NCBI GenBank assembly: GCA_905250025.1 | Contig: CAJNOJ010000275.1 | Coordinates: forward strand, 60,910 to 124,909 | Origin: Adineta ricciae | Taxonomy: Eukaryota > Rotifera > Eurotatoria > Adinetida > Adinetidae | Reading direction: 5' to 3' | Length of the DNA: 64,000 nt | Shown: positions 33,091 through 46,248 of the stretch, piece after piece | How the letters are laid out: the number at the start of each line of letters is the position of its first letter | Numbering within the stretch: position 1 is the stretch's first letter | Translations under genes and position numbers: made by a program | Notes under the pieces: model-generated | The model's input: only the letters and a program-made list of their open reading frames with translations | Told to the model about the DNA's origin: nothing | The model's database searches: none

Positions 33091-34728
33091 TTAGAGAGGA
33101 TATTTGGATGAATTTTTTAAGAAAACGAAGAAAGTATATTCTCGAAGCGAGTATTGTATTCCCATCTGCTTGACCCAATTTTCTACTACGCCATAAATCC
33201 CACAAACTCGATAATCACCGTGATCAGGAATTGTTAGCTTATGTTCACTTCCACCAGCAATATCACCAAACCATTCACTACGTTTTTTATTGGTAACAAT
33301 CTGTACAGCATCGATCCACACACCACTTCGAACACCGAAACCTTGAATAAACTCGCCATTCTCCATAGGAAAGTCGTGTGACGATCCACCTCTCTTTCCA
33401 AAGAGAACTGAATGTTCTTTAGTGAAGAATTCTAAACCATCCAAAGCCAAACCCGAATGAAATACGACTTCGATCAAAGGACCAGTAGCGTGTGAGGGTG
33501 TGTTGATTTTACCTTCTCCGTTAACTCGACTTCGTAATTCTTCCTTCCATAAAATAACTTCGGCAGGTGGATTTTCAAGATAATCTATCCATGATTTTGC
33601 AACTTTATCGCGTTCAAGATAAAATTCAATAGCCAAAATGCCGTTCGTTGATTTCAGTAGAATACCTTCATCAACCGCAAAACATTGTATGTGACTTTCC
33701 GAGAACATCTCATCATCACACCGTTCTGTTCATATGGACAACCAAGTGCATGTCCTATTTCGTGCAGCATTGCTCCAAGACCAACATTACATGCAATCCA
33801 ATATTTATCACCTTCTGCATCAATACCAGTGTTTCGTGTCAACCAACATCCCTTTCATTCGTAAAACATGGAATGACATCTTCCAAAGTTGCTGGCCAGG
33901 AAAAAAGAATGTGAGAACCAAAGATTCCTACCGAATATTGTGCATCGATGCTCCCCGAACCTAGTGCTGCATGGTCTGTAATCAGATTATCTTCATAATG
34001 TGAGTTTAAGAGTAGAACTGCGACATAATTTCTTTCTTCCTGAAATTTAGACCGAATAGCTTCTAATGCAATATCGAATAGAATGTTCTTGTTTTTATCA
34101 TTCAAATTCTGTTGTGCCCGACTTGGATGTCGAATTTGAGCAGTTGTATATTTACTTTTTAGAACATGAATCATTACTGTCTCTCTTTGAGACTGATCTT
34201 CACCACTGAGTGTGTCACGTTGGTACGATTCATCAAGACGAAATGTTCGGTGACCAAATCCATTTGAAAACATTTGAGAAGCTGTGTACGTTTGCCATAA
34301 ATATCCTGCGAGACGTTATTTTTTGATAGCCGTATCTAAATTAGGTGGATATTGGCAGTTGGGAGTGTCGTCGAATGTCAGCGGTGAATCACAGCCAACG
34401 AGAATGCATAAATTCAGAGGAGGATTTTGTAAAAGTGGAACATAATTGACTATCCAAAACGATTCCTACGTCTATGCTGATCATCGCTGAAACTTAGTTG
34501 AATCCGATTTTCGCCAGATGATAAATGTATTAATATTTTGAAACGTCCATTTCTTACTGGAAACGTTTGTGTTGGAAAATTATTTCTATCAGCAATGATT
34601 TGAATGTCACCATTGGTAGTTATCGATGATGATCCGCATGTTCCTTCGACCAGACGTAAACGACAATGAACTTCACTATCCGGAGGATGAGAAGTGATGC
34701 ACGGCGTGAAATCGACAGCATTTGCCAT
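33091..34728 (-). pseudogene. metallopeptidase (PF12044-like) with C-terminal jacalin-like domain, broken
   Basis: The order of segments matches the fungal YIL108W-type family: an N-terminal region (MANAVDFTPCITSHP), INYVPLLQNPPL-like block, AGYLWQTYTASQM, then the zinc site HEIGHALGCPYEQNGVMM and a jacalin-like lectin domain (QGFGVRSGVWIDAVQIVTN, DYRVCGIYGVVENW). Breaks: a frame change near 34455, TAA at 34316-34318, and further frame changes near 33840 and 33700. The third zinc ligand expected in HEXXHXXGXXH is Tyr here. It either decayed recently or carries several base-call indels; the mutated ligand argues for decay. It would have been a peptidase bound to a glycan-recognition domain. 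Confidence 0.75.
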
Positions 34729-35076
34729 TGCAGAAGACTTTTTATGGAGGAGAAGGTAAAATAATCGTCCCAAACAAATTCAGATGTATGGAGAAAAAAA
34801 GATTGCTCTTATACAGATGAATGTTGTTTTTCTTTAATGAAGAATGAATAAGACACGAGTCATGACGTTTATCGCCGAATAACTCTGTTATTTTTGCTAT
34901 CTTATGCATGCATATTCATCGGGTAGGTACACAGTCGATTTCAAAATTTCAAAGAGAGCAGCATGACCGAGTTTATTCGACGAAAATTTCAAAAGCGATT
35001 TACAAAGATGACAAACAACACTTTTGAATTACAAGCACTTCTTTATTCATACTGCAACCGTAGTGATGGAAGAGTT

Positions 35077-35840
35077 TTATTCTGATCGAAGATAATTAGC
35101 AACAACTTCTCCAACTCGAGCATATCCTTTCTTATTTGCATGAACGGCATTTTTGGGATGAAAATAGTCATCAGCATAAGGATCAACTGAAAAGATTTCA
35201 TGGCCAGCAAATGCTGTTGTGACAGCTTCAATGAAACCGATGCCAGCTACAGTAGCTGCTTCTTTAACAGTTTCGGAAAGATGTTTGACTAATCGATGAG
35301 CATCAGCCTCGTTTGGAATCTTATTTCCAGTGCTAACAACATCGACGTATGGAATAGCATAGACTTTCGTTGTGGGTAAAACCGCTGCTTTAATTGATTT
35401 GTATGTCGAGATCCAGTTAGGTTTTAAACCAGTAACTTTAGCGGCAACTGCTGTATAATTATTTTTGGTGATGATTTGATTGAATGCCCCTACCAGACCC
35501 ATATCATTTCCACCAATAGTAACAACAACATGAGTCACGTTAGACAAGATAGGTTTGACACTGTTTAATTGGCCAGCAATGGCACTCATTTTTACACCAT
35601 CTCTAGCAACATTTCTCACGGACCATCCTAATAGATTAGCTGCAACAATTGGATACGAAACAGGATAACCGCCAGCAGTACCAGCTGCAGTAGCTGAATC
35701 GCCCAAACCAATCAGAAATTTTGCTTAAAAGGAAAGATTAATTGGTTGCGTGTTAATTATGATCTCGACAAACCTGTTTGTTGCTGATATGAACCAACAA
35801 TAAGTTGACAAAGGAGAAGAGCGAAGAAAGCGGCCAACAT
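35077..35840 (-). CDS. secreted SGNH/GDSL hydrolase, two exons
   Basis: Exon 1 (35840-35774) encodes a signal peptide (MLAAFFALLLCQLIVGSYQQ). A 50-nt intron follows, then exon 2 (35723-35077). Product 237 residues, the family's usual size. Catalytic blocks: GLGDSATAAG with Ser32 as nucleophile, Gly in VARDG (block II), GGND (Asn95), and DYFH with Asp208 and His211. It is a secreted lipase or esterase of the SGNH superfamily; the sequence style recalls bacterial or fungal enzymes. The substrate cannot be predicted. All exon boundaries are GT-AG and in phase. Confidence 0.88.
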
Positions 35841-36131
35841 ATTAATACGATCAGAACGATGGGAAATATGTATGGAGAATGAAATCTTGCTTCATCAGGG
35901 ACGTATTTATATGTGTATGTGAGCTTTGAGGTTTGGCTTGAGTGAGAAAATACGCACATGAAATAAATTGACATGAAACGCTGTTCTCGTTTATTAATAG
36001 CTATCATGGATAAGATGCGGGGGATGAAAAACACGATAGATAACATGCTGATATGTCATAGATAAATCTGAGAGTAAAGAAGTACTCAAAGGATTGACAA
36101 AACGCCGAGCGAGGAATGATTAAAATTAAAC

Positions 36132-37180
36132 ATGAGTAACACATCAAATGAGAATGAAACGGAACTATACACTGATGTGATATTTTCGTATCGATTTCGT
36201 TTCTGGCTTTTTGTTTTTTCGAATCTATTGTCTCTCGGTTGTTGTTTGTTCACTCTTTACCATTTCCTATTTGATCGAAATCTTCGTCAATCACTACACA
36301 ATCATTCGATTCTAATTCTCATATTGATATGTTTCATCTATGAACTAACGGATATTCCATTCATTCTAAATTATTATCTTTACGGACAAGACTGGCATGT
36401 ATCCCCAAGTTTCTCTTTAATTTGGTCATTTATTGATTATGCTCTATACGGAACGCAGTTTCTGATCTTTTCTTTCTCAACTATTGAAAAATACATTCTC
36501 ATCTTTCATGATCATTGGCTGGTGACCAGAACGCGATGCTTCTTGATTCATTATTTACCGTTAATTCTAATTCGTATGTATAGTCTGATCTATTATGTTG
36601 TCATTATATTCGTTCCATTTTGTCCACGGTTATTTTTTCAACTACCTATGCATGGTGTCTATTATCCAATAATAACTATATGGGAGTTGACTTTTCATCA
36701 GTTAGTTCCAATAATCATTATGATCATATTTAGTTTTACACTTTTCTTTCGAATTCTTTGTCAGAAATCTCGTCTAAATCGAACAATTCGATGGCGAGAA
36801 CAACGAAAAATGGCCATACAAATCTTAACAATATCGCTCGTGTTTCTTGTCATCAGTGCGCACCTGGCGTTTTTATAAATATATCGTACGAATTTGGTTT
36901 ACCAAGAAATATTGGAGCGGAATATATGATATATGCCTTATCGCAGTAGGTCTACGTTATAACACTACAATTAGTTTTACTTCGAACGGAATCAATTGGA
37001 GAGTTGGCTCGTGCTATTGGGACGTTCCCAGTGAGATAACTACAGTAGGAAGTATCTGTTCTAATTCTTACGGTTACACAATCAGACCGTGCGCTATTTA
37101 TTCGGGATATTGGGGTGGTATTCTGACACAGTCATGCTATGCGGTGCGAGCCAGATATTATCATTGCATATCGAATAAAC
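36132..37180 (+). pseudogene. 7TM receptor-like protein, frameshifted after TM6
   Basis: 36132-36878 is open for 248 residues with six hydrophobic segments, beginning MSNTSNENETELYTDV (glycosylation-type N-terminus) and with a basic stretch RLNRTIRWREQRKMAIQIL before TM6. It ends in a stop just after ISLVFLVISAHLAFL. Coding potential continues downstream in other frames (for example TNLVYQEILERNI and LVLLRTESIGELA) up to about 37180, with several stops. DRY and NPxxY are not evident. Related to the bdelloid receptor expansion but of a different subgroup from the four others here. Confidence 0.6.
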
Positions 37181-37419
37181 AATAATGAAATACTTTCTAG
37201 ACAAAGACTGTACCGTTTCTTGCTGTTTCAGACGAAGAAAAATAAATATGCTAAGATTTATTATTTGTCGATGTCGGGCGACATCTAAACGAAATGATTC
37301 GAATAAAATGCTACTTACCTTTCGTATAAGATTCTGATTGGCTATAGGTTTTTCCCCAGTCCTAATATATAGTCATTAGTGTGAAACTCCCAAAACCATT
37401 TCATTGAGTTACAACCAAC

Positions 37420-39147
37420 ATGTCAACAGCGATCGAAAGATTGCCGACTAAATTACTACATCAGATTTTTGATAATCTCGATGTTGAAACCATTGTCGTT
37501 TTGTTAAGACAAGTATGTCGAACGTTTCGTTCAGTTATGCGAAGTTATAATCGTTATGTGTTCGACTTTCGAGGGGCTTCGAATTTCGAAGTTCGAAATT
37601 AAATTTGAATCTTATTTATCGATTAGTTCGTCCTGAGAATGTCATTTCATTAGTTTTGAGCGACGATAGAACACCTGGTCAAGTCAGTTTCTTTTTCTCA
37701 TTGTGTCGCGAGTTCATGGATTTACTCGCCTTCGGTCGCTTGTTCTTCAAGATATTGATGAACCACGCGTGATTAGGATTTTAAGACGTGTAAAAATCGA
37801 CTAACTGAAATCAGTGGTGGTCAAAATAGAAAATTACGATCGTCGACGGAGAATGACAACCATTAAGTTTTTGAACTCACTCGTTTCCCAATCGAATCTT
37901 CGGAAACTTGACTTACAAATAGAGAATGAGAGATTTAATTTGATACAATGGTCACAAGAAAACACCTTTTATGAATTATCAATCGATGGAAATATGGCTG
38001 GAAATTATCTATGCACAATTCTGCAGTGTTCATCTCACTTAAGAACACTTACATTTCGGCGAATGTTACCATCTGTGAGTAATACGAACAAGTCCATATG
38101 TTTTCCACAATTGACTTCGCTGACGCTCAGTCAAGTGGATATTAACATCGATACACTTGAATCTTTTCTTTTGCTCACTCCATCACTTGCCCATCTGAAA
38201 ATGATTGGTAATATGAATAGTCTTGATGGAACACGATGGGAACAATTTATTCAAATACGTTTACCAAAGCTTAATCAGTTCCAAATCTTTCTACGAACGC
38301 GACAATTGTTGTTGAAATCTTCTCAAGGTGCCGAACGAATCATTAAACCATTTCGATCTCGATTTTGGATCGAACATAAACAATGGTTTTTCACCTTGGA
38401 ATGTGAATCGCAGTCTTCTAATACATATTTTTATTCTTTACCAATGTGTCACACAGGAATGAATTACATAACATCACCACGGAAAATATCACTCTCTACA
38501 TCGGCGTCGAATTCATCAACGATGTACAATGTGAAGAATCTAATGCTGACAATGATAGAAGATTTAGCCGATGAGTTGACAAAGAAGGTATGTGATACGA
38601 CACGTAGTTTAAGGAGAGAATAATGAGCATTATGAATGTTCTTAAAAGTCGCAGTCTGTGATTTTCAACACGGTCAAACTCTTGATGGATGTGATCGATG
38701 ATTTGCCATTTATTCCTATCGTTTCACTCGCATAGTTCTCGTCGATCTTTCACACCTTGTAGAAATTAAATTTGACAAATGCTTCCCTATCAGATCAGAT
38801 GCAAATACACTGTATGATATGATTACTTTACTTCAACAAGCGCCTAATCTTTCGTCTCTCTTGATCAACCAACATTTTGCTTACGGATTCGGACTGAGTA
38901 TGGAGGATATTTGTTGCCTTGTTTCGCGTCAGGTCAAACATTTACAACTACCTGTTAGTGATTTAAATGATGTCAAAGAAAATTTGGAACACAGATTGCT
39001 CAATGGATAGTCGAGAATACGACTGGTTCAACGTACCGAAAACATGCTGATTTTGTTCAAGTATGGCTTGGTAAGAATAAAATCGAGTCAAGTGAAGCCG
39101 ATGTCGCATGTAAACGACTAAAAATGAGTTGTGATGATATTTATTAA
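37420..39147 (+). pseudogene. F-box/LRR-like protein, broken
   Basis: Starts with an F-box (MSTAIERLPTKLLHQIFDNL), then loses frame at about 37600 and again between 37660 and 37814. A long intact stretch follows (37814-38623, LRR-like units such as LTSLTLSQVDINIDTLESFL and the RSRFWIEHKQWFF element shared with the gene at 42-43 kb). The last exon runs from about 38700 to the TAA at 39147, again with a frame change near 39008, and carries the family's typical end (ADFVQVWLGKNK). At least four lesions are present. Closest relative here: 41943-43670. Confidence 0.75.
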
Positions 39148-39204
39148 AATAAGCTCGAAATATGTATTTTATTTGCACTCTTAACTATGAAAATAAACAA
39201 GTTT

Positions 39205-39994
39205 TTAATCTGATTTTTGTAAACGTGCAAGTTCGTCTCGAATTGAGTCTTTCATTGTTGCAAGTGCTTGATGATCTCGCCACATATCTTCATTTATTTT
39301 GAATGTGTCGATTGAGTTTCTAGTGATCGTTGCAATTTCCGGTCCGGATGATTCATGCGTTGGATTTTCAAAGTAATTGGGAAAACATTTGGCCAGAGCC
39401 GAGCGACCATAATCAAAAAGTTTTCGATGAACCGTAAACACATTGGCTGATGTAATTTTTCGAATGAAACAGGCAGTAGCGAACACAACACCTAGCAGTG
39501 GAGCAAGAGAAACTGCTAAGGTGCTCTGAATACCCAGTTGTGGAAAAGAAGCTGGATGGCAATGAACGATGATCAATCCGATGGTAATGCCAACCAGAAG
39601 TGACGAAGCAACACTGCCGGTTATAATACAAGCATATTTTGCTTTCATTCTTTCATCACTCTGAGACAATACTCCGAGCATTTCAGTCAACGAACCAGCG
39701 ATAACTTTACATTGTCCTACTAGGTTTTCAAAGGCCAGTGACCATGCTTCACGAATTTGGACAATTTTTTTGTGGATCCGATGTTTGCAATGCCTCTTCG
39801 ATCAAAAACAGTGCTTTGTTGTAAAATTCGATTTTCAATCGTTTGTGCTCATTTTCGACTTGATAGAGAATCTTCAAACAATTCGTACGATCATCGTCAG
39901 TTAATGCTTTTGCCCTTTGAATATTTTCTCGAATTTCAGTTACTAAACCTGTAACTTGTATAGTGATAAAATCTTCAAGTTCTTCATTTGCCAT
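39205..39994 (-). pseudogene. two-TM helical protein, one-base frameshift
   Basis: MANEELEDFITIQVTGLV opens an amphipathic helical N-terminal part. After DPQK the frame needs a one-base shift at a run of seven A (39767-39773, minus-strand sense) to continue as IVQIREAWSLAFENL and on through two hydrophobic helices (SVASSLLVGITIGLIIVH and a second at STLAVSLAPLLGVVFATACF) to an acidic-basic tail. The paralogue at 40528 has six A at this point, so the extra A is the lesion or a base-call error. Corrected length would be about 260 residues. No known family; a membrane hairpin protein. It stands head-to-head with its paralogue, 533 bp apart. Confidence 0.6.
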
Positions 39995-40527
39995 GTTTTA
40001 ATCTACAACGGATTATTCTCTTTTATGTTGGGAAGTATCGCAAGACGGCTGATTATGTTGTTCGTATTTTTGAAAAAGAGCGATATAAGGTAAAGTGAGT
40101 CCTCAAATGCAAACGATATTGAAACGCTCACAGTTTATACTAATGTTCTTAAACAAAGAGTGAGAGTTAACTGTATTTTCTTACAGAAAGAAAATAGTAA
40201 GAACATTTCTTTATACAATAAAACGGTAAGATTAAATTGCCTTTTATGAGGAACTGAAAGACGAAAGAGGATGTCACCATACTAAGTATATATGCAAAGC
40301 AATCAATAAGAAGAAAAAATATTGACACAGACAACCTATTTCCAACACGAAAAAGGTAACCTCATGTATGTGCTTGCGAACCGATCGTCGCTGCATGTAA
40401 GATGATTTATTTTCATGTTGTTTTCTTGTGCAAAGTGTAATCCACAAATGCGTTTTGACAGCTTCTGCTAAGCTGTGTCAGATGACTATATGAACTATAT
40501 AGTGAGATTTCGTTTTTAGATTTCAAA

Positions 40528-41233
40528 ATGAACAAGGCAACTGAAGAACTTCTAGATATCGCCACAAAGGAGACCAAAAATCTACTGGCTGAAATTCAAT
40601 ATGACATCAAGGTGACAAAAGCAATGACTGACGATGATGATCGGTCAAGCATTGGAAACAACGGATCCACAAAAAATTGTCCAAATTCGCGAACCTTGGT
40701 CATTGGTGTTGGAAAATCTGGTACGTCAATGTAGAACGATTGCTTGTCCATTGTTAGAAATATTACGAGTCTTGTCTCGAAAAGACGCCAAACTTGGAAA
40801 AAAATATGCGAGATTTCTTACAGGTGCAGTCTTGAGTTCTTGTTTATGCGGTACGGTTATTGTAATGTTAATTGCTCACTGACATCCCATTTGTTGTGTC
40901 TAGCTAGCAGCCGAGGTTGTATTTGTAGTTGCTGGTGGAGCATTGTTAGCTATAGCAGTGGCTGTTGGTTGTATCACAGATGTGTGTCAGTGGCAACGTC
41001 TACGCACAGTTTATAGTCAATGTTCCGATTCCGTTCGCTTGATGTTGGTTAGTTGTTTTCCAAGCTGTTTTGATGGTGCAACTAAAGATCCAACTGAAGC
41101 AGAGCTGGCAAGTATCATCGAAAAGGCAGTTAACACCCTCAATATCAAGGAGGACACGTGGTTTAATCATCCAGCATTGCAAATGTTGAAAGGATCTGGC
41201 GAAGTCGAACGCGATCATTTGAAAAATTCGTGA
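40528..41233 (+). pseudogene. paralogue of the two-TM protein, decayed
   Basis: Same order as the minus-strand gene: helical start (MNKATEELLDIATKE), DPQKIVQIREPWSLVLENL, hydrophobic helix (VLSSCLCGTVIVMLIAH), second helix (VVFVVAGGALLAIAVAVG) and tail (INTLNIKEDTWF-like). About 28 residues after the TDDD stretch are deleted relative to its partner, and in-frame stops occur near 40734, 40880 and 40903. The 90-96-codon open pieces are segments of this one gene. Confidence 0.6.
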
Positions 41234-41942
41234 CTGACATATTTTTGTAGTGTACGTAGAATGTATATTCAATCCTGAAATAAAAATATAGCCAGTTAAT
41301 TAGGAATTTCCTAGACAGTGATAGAGTACATTCTCTTTCACGATGTTGAATACCAGACGAACGATAGTCGTGTTGTCGTGAAAGCAAAAGCGATGTCAAT
41401 ACTATCGAAGGCAGAATAGAAGGAACTGTTGGAGAAAAGAATTTGTAAAATTTTCCGAGACATTAACAAAAAGAATGAGAAAATAACATTTTGAGCGATT
41501 GTTGTCCTGTAGGATGGGTGAGGGTATGATTATACTGTGGAAAATGAGCATATTGATGCACATCTTAACGCTCAAGATAGAAGAAAAATCAGATTGGAGA
41601 ATAATTCGTCGTATACATCTTTTTGTACATGAGTCATGATTTATTACATATGGAAATATTCCTTTTCTTTTCTTCTTTCTTATAAAGGATGATATATGTT
41701 GTCGTCACGTGGAATGAGAGGAAGAAAACTGACGTTCTACATGGGTTTATTCCTAATTCTGGCCGGCTTATGTTATTACAGAGAGGAAAACAACAAACAG
41801 AATATCGCTGTATAAATAGTATGTGATTAGACGCTCTCATATTATTTACCCATCAGTTATCGATAGAAACATATCTCCACAACCATTGGATACGTTTCAT
41901 GTAAAAGTCTATTGCAAGTGTTCATTCTTCTCACAAAGATTT

Positions 41943-43670
41943 ATGTCTAATACAAACAAATCTTACCTTGATACATTACCCACGGAAATTCTTTATCGAA
42001 TTTGCGATGGACTTGATTCAGAGACAATTCTCTTTTCGTTTCGTCGCGTATGCAAACGATTTCATACAATCAGCAAAATTTACGATCGTTATCGCTTGGA
42101 TCTATGTTATTTTTCCATGTCTGATCTACGTCGGATGGAATATTTAATTGATCCGAAAAATGTAACTTCACTTACATTGGCAAACGAAGACAAATCAAGC
42201 GGTCTAATGGAATACTTCCTCGATCACTTTTCTCTTCGAACTTTTAGCCGATTAGATTCAATGACTTTCGCTTTGCATCACAAGATAGATTTCGATAGGT
42301 TTGCAAAGTTCATTGAGCAATCGTCTTTGACAACGCTCTCAATATGGCTTTGTAACTACTCGTTGACAAGTTTTCAAAACTTGATAGAAGCACTCAAATC
42401 ATGTCGATTAAAGAATCTGATCATCCTTGATAGAGTTGACTGGACAAGTCTTATGTTCATCGTCAATACGTTAACTGATTTACAGAAATTAGTTTTGAAA
42501 TCGTTTCACAAACAACCATACGATAATCTTGCTGAATCACAAGTCAACAGTGAAGAAGTCAGTAAATTAACTTCACTTTCACTAAACATGAAAGCTGAAG
42601 TCGAAATACAATACATCGAATCGATTCTGATGCGTTGTCCTCACTTACAATGCTTTCAATTGGACAGCTCAGGAAATAAAGCGGATAAATCGTTATTTGA
42701 CGGTCACAAATGGGAAAATTTGATTGAAACTAGATTACTTTTGTTGAAACAGTTCGAATTCCATTTTTCTTATCATCCACCGAGATTTGGAAACATTTTC
42801 GACGTTGACGCGTCGTTCGAGTCATTTCAAACACCATTTTGGCGTGATCGAAAACAATGGTTTGTTCGATGTGATTACGTGGCTAGTGAAGACAAGAAAT
42901 GGTACGATGTCTATACAGTACCAATGAACATTCGAGAAGAATTCGATCTTTCTTGCCATCGAATGACAATCTTAGATTCGATGTTGCCAACAATGGACGA
43001 AAGCAAAGCGAACGTCGTCCATGTACATCGATTAACTTTGAATTTGAACCAATTAATGATTGAAAATACTCAAACTAGGGTAATTAGCATTTGAAATTTC
43101 GAAAAAACATACAAATCTTTTTATTTCTAGACTAATTTACTAGCGAAATATCAATTCCGCAATGTGAAAGAGCTAGTTTTGATTATTGATCAAGAGTGGT
43201 CGAACGATGCCATCGAATGCCTCTCGACAATGATTGTCTTATCAAATCTCGAGAAAATACATTTGAAGATCGAAGATAAATGTAAATTCGTCAGGGATTT
43301 GTATACAAAATTGAAAGGTTTACTCAAACAAGCATGGGATCTTCGTTCGTTGAAAATAACTTCTACGAATCCTAGAACAAGAAAACAGATCATTCGGGAT
43401 AAAATCGCGTTGAAACTATCACGTTACACTGACGAACTTGATATTGAAGTCCAGGATTTGGATGATGCCAAAGCCATATTGCAAAACGAGAAATACTTAT
43501 CACATCTCACATTTCGGCCGATCCTGAATGACAATGTTAACTTAGTTCATGAGATCGAAGATTGGCTTCCACATACGAAAAGACACTATACAGTAGAATC
43601 GGCTGTTAACTGGTTATGTGATGGTGGATGTTGTACTTCAAGCAAAGGGGTGTATATATGGCTCGACTAA
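41943..43670 (+). CDS. F-box/LRR-like protein, two exons
   Basis: Exon 1 (41943-43079) starts MSNTNKSYLDTLPTEILY; this ATG is chosen because the F-box begins within 12 residues, as in its relatives. Intron 43080-43130 is 51 nt (GTAATT...TTCTAG), phase 0. Exon 2 ends at 43670. Product 558 residues: F-box at 9-50 (LPTEILYRICDGLDSETILF), then repeated leucine-rich units (LTTLSIWLCNYSLTSFQNLI, LQKLVLKSF, LTSLSLNMKAEVEIQYIESI) and a C-terminal helical segment. Predicted SCF adaptor. Intact in every exon, unlike its relative 3 kb upstream. Confidence 0.9.
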
Positions 43671-45352
43671 AGTATGCGTGCAAACGCTCGTTTTTATTCC
43701 CTCGACTGAAACGAGGGTCATATGAAAAAAAGTTTGTTTGTCTGTCCGTCTGCCTGTGTCAAAGTCAAAGGTCAAAAAAACATTTTTTGCGAAAACGTTC
43801 AAACTTCAATAAAGGATCGTTTGGGAGGAGTCTTGGGGCTGGATGTTGATGGTGGAGTAAAGGACGGGATGAGAAGAACTGTGCCGGCGACGTCAAAGGT
43901 AAAAATCACTACTCCTTGTCCGAAATGCTTTAATTTTTTTTAAAAATCGCTTGAAATGGGTTCAATCATTGACCGAACAACGCTTGTATATCCGAGAGAT
44001 ATGCCGTACTGCCGTAGCTCGAAATTTACTAAATCTCTAATTTGATTATATCAGTAGTGTATTGTGAAGTGGTACGAGGACTAATTAGATGTTCTTTCAA
44101 GCGAAGGGAGAATCGTATGAGAAAAGATCGTTTGAGTGGTGTGTGCTTGCATCATGATTCAAAACCAATATTAACAGAAACTTCACGAATAATGTAGGGA
44201 GATAGTTGAGACTGATCGGTAGCTATGGTAGATTACAAAACTGACCAATCAGGTATCACGCGATGTAAGGCTGAGAAATTAGGTATGTATCTAGGATGCA
44301 TGAATCAGGCATTGAATACCTTAGATGCTTTTGTCGTATGACCCTCTAGATGAGAATCAGGGTGGATTTCCCCTTATAACGTCTAGTAAACAAAAGACAA
44401 GCTCCAGCTGAAAGCTTTCTTGGTATAGATTTAGTTGAAGTAGTTAAATTGTGTGTGAAGTGTCGAAGAGGAAGGCGAGTGCCATCTGAGGACGTGTATA
44501 TACTATAAAAAATATCGAGCAGTCGGGAGTGGCGGACCGAAGGGACGCCGATGGCCGACTGAGAGATCAGTGTATTGATACATCTTTTGGAAGGGTCTTA
44601 TAACAAGAGTCGAATTAAAATTGAATAAGTCGAGGGCTTAGCGAGTCGGCCTCGGTGAGCGTTACTTGTTATAACCGACTGAGCGCTTTCTACTCTAGAA
44701 AGGTCAAAATTATCGTATTTGTCCAATTACTTTTCGAATTCGAAAAAGCGAACGTTCTAATCTAGTGCATCTTGTAGAGCATGAAATTCTGTACGAAATT
44801 CCTTATATGATAATCTCTGGGAATAAAATTTTTCCCTAATGTTTTTCATTACAAAGGTATACACTACAATATAGGTGGCGGAGTATAGTATTTGGGGGTG
44901 CTATATAAGGAAAATTTTTGAAAGACCTCTATAATTTTATACCAAAATGTAGCCTAACACTTGGGCTTTCGGAATATATAAGACTATTGGTACTTAACTC
45001 TGTTAGTGAAAAAGATTCTGAACAACAATGATTCCGAAAAAATTGCATTTTTAAGTATATCGGTAAAGATACGCATAAAAATGCTGATCGTAGTACACGA
45101 GAAGCTTAGTGAAATTTACCGAAATAACTTCACATATTTTCATACATATATATGGACTACAAACGCTGAAAGTTTCAGTCAATTTGGAGATACTTGTGTA
45201 TAGAGTGGTTGAGACCCCATGGAAATACGCGTTCGTCTTCATATACATCCGCAATGCAAGGTCATTTGGTTTGAAACACATCAACGTTGAGGTAGTTGTT
45301 AGGTTTGGTGAATATCTACTTCTTATCAATCGAGTTTTTTCTCCAACTTTTC
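43671..45352. other. non-coding; one inverted copy of the GC-rich repeat of 50 kb
   Basis: No convincing gene. A hairpin-like CCCTCGACTGAAACGAGGG occurs at 43699. 44510-44720, on the minus strand, resembles the repeat units at 50490-50690 (shared GGTCNGCCACTC and AACAAGTAACGC elements). Confidence 0.45.
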
Positions 45353-45955
45353 ATGTTTGAATAGAAATTATTCATAATTGGTTGTTTAGTGTATACCTAC
45401 TTCCTATCGACTCATTTAGTTTTCTCCAACTTTCCACGCTTGATTAAATGATAATTATAATCGGTAATGAGTAATGAAATATTAGTAATTATTAGTGATC
45501 ATAACCGTGTATCTTTTTGCTTACCTGTAGAGGGAAAAAATCCAGATAAAGTAACTCAAGCATACTATGAATCAGAAAAGATTCGTACTTAAACGGCCAG
45601 AAAACGGAAGAAAATATCAATTATGCACGCATCTCCCTGCGAAGTAAACATCGATACATTTTCTTTATTTCTGACTTTTCGAAATCTCGAGACGTGTTTG
45701 AAACCCTGAGGATAAGTGCCTAATTTTTCGTTCAGAGCGAGAAAAGCTTCACAATCCATCGTGAAAGTATGAGCGCGGTCGTACGTATTTACTACGTTCT
45801 GCACACACTCGAACATCATTTTATTCATCATTTATGCCATCAAAATCACTTACCACATTATAATTCGCGTATTTATCATTTGAGAAAACGATAGGAAACG
45901 AAATTAACACTTCCATTAGTAAATTTTGTATTTCCTAAAATACCATTGATTAGTA
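45353..45955. repeat. 603-bp segment, first copy
   Basis: Repeated at 47094-47696 with identical length (no indels) and scattered substitutions. Contains an 80-codon minus-strand frame (45589-45831) that stays open in both copies but changes at seven residues. Confidence 0.9.
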
Positions 45956-46248
45956 AGGTGCACGTAATGCAAAATTCGAGTAAATTTTTTTTTTAGTTTT
46001 ATTACACATATTCTGATCCGCCAGATTACGCTGATCATGAATATCACGTTTCCGACAAAAATAGATGCCTTTTTCGTGACGAAAAATCGGCTACACTGGA
46101 AAGGTCCGTAAATGCATATATTAGCGACCCCTACGGGACATTAGCATCTTCGACATAATGATACGCTCTCGAGACCTCCTATTATTTTCTTCTGATTCAG
46201 CATCGAAAACTGGTCCAGAGAATTGACTGTTCATTCCTTCACAACCGT

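Noticed and set aside
43699-43717. Terminator hairpin CCCTCGACTGAAACGAGGG after the F-box gene
   Set aside because: Rho-independent terminators do not apply to a eukaryotic Pol II gene; probably a repeat end.
45589-45831. 80-codon minus-strand frame open in both copies of the 603-bp repeat
   Set aside because: Of about eight base differences between copies seven change the residue, so there is no sign of protein-level constraint.
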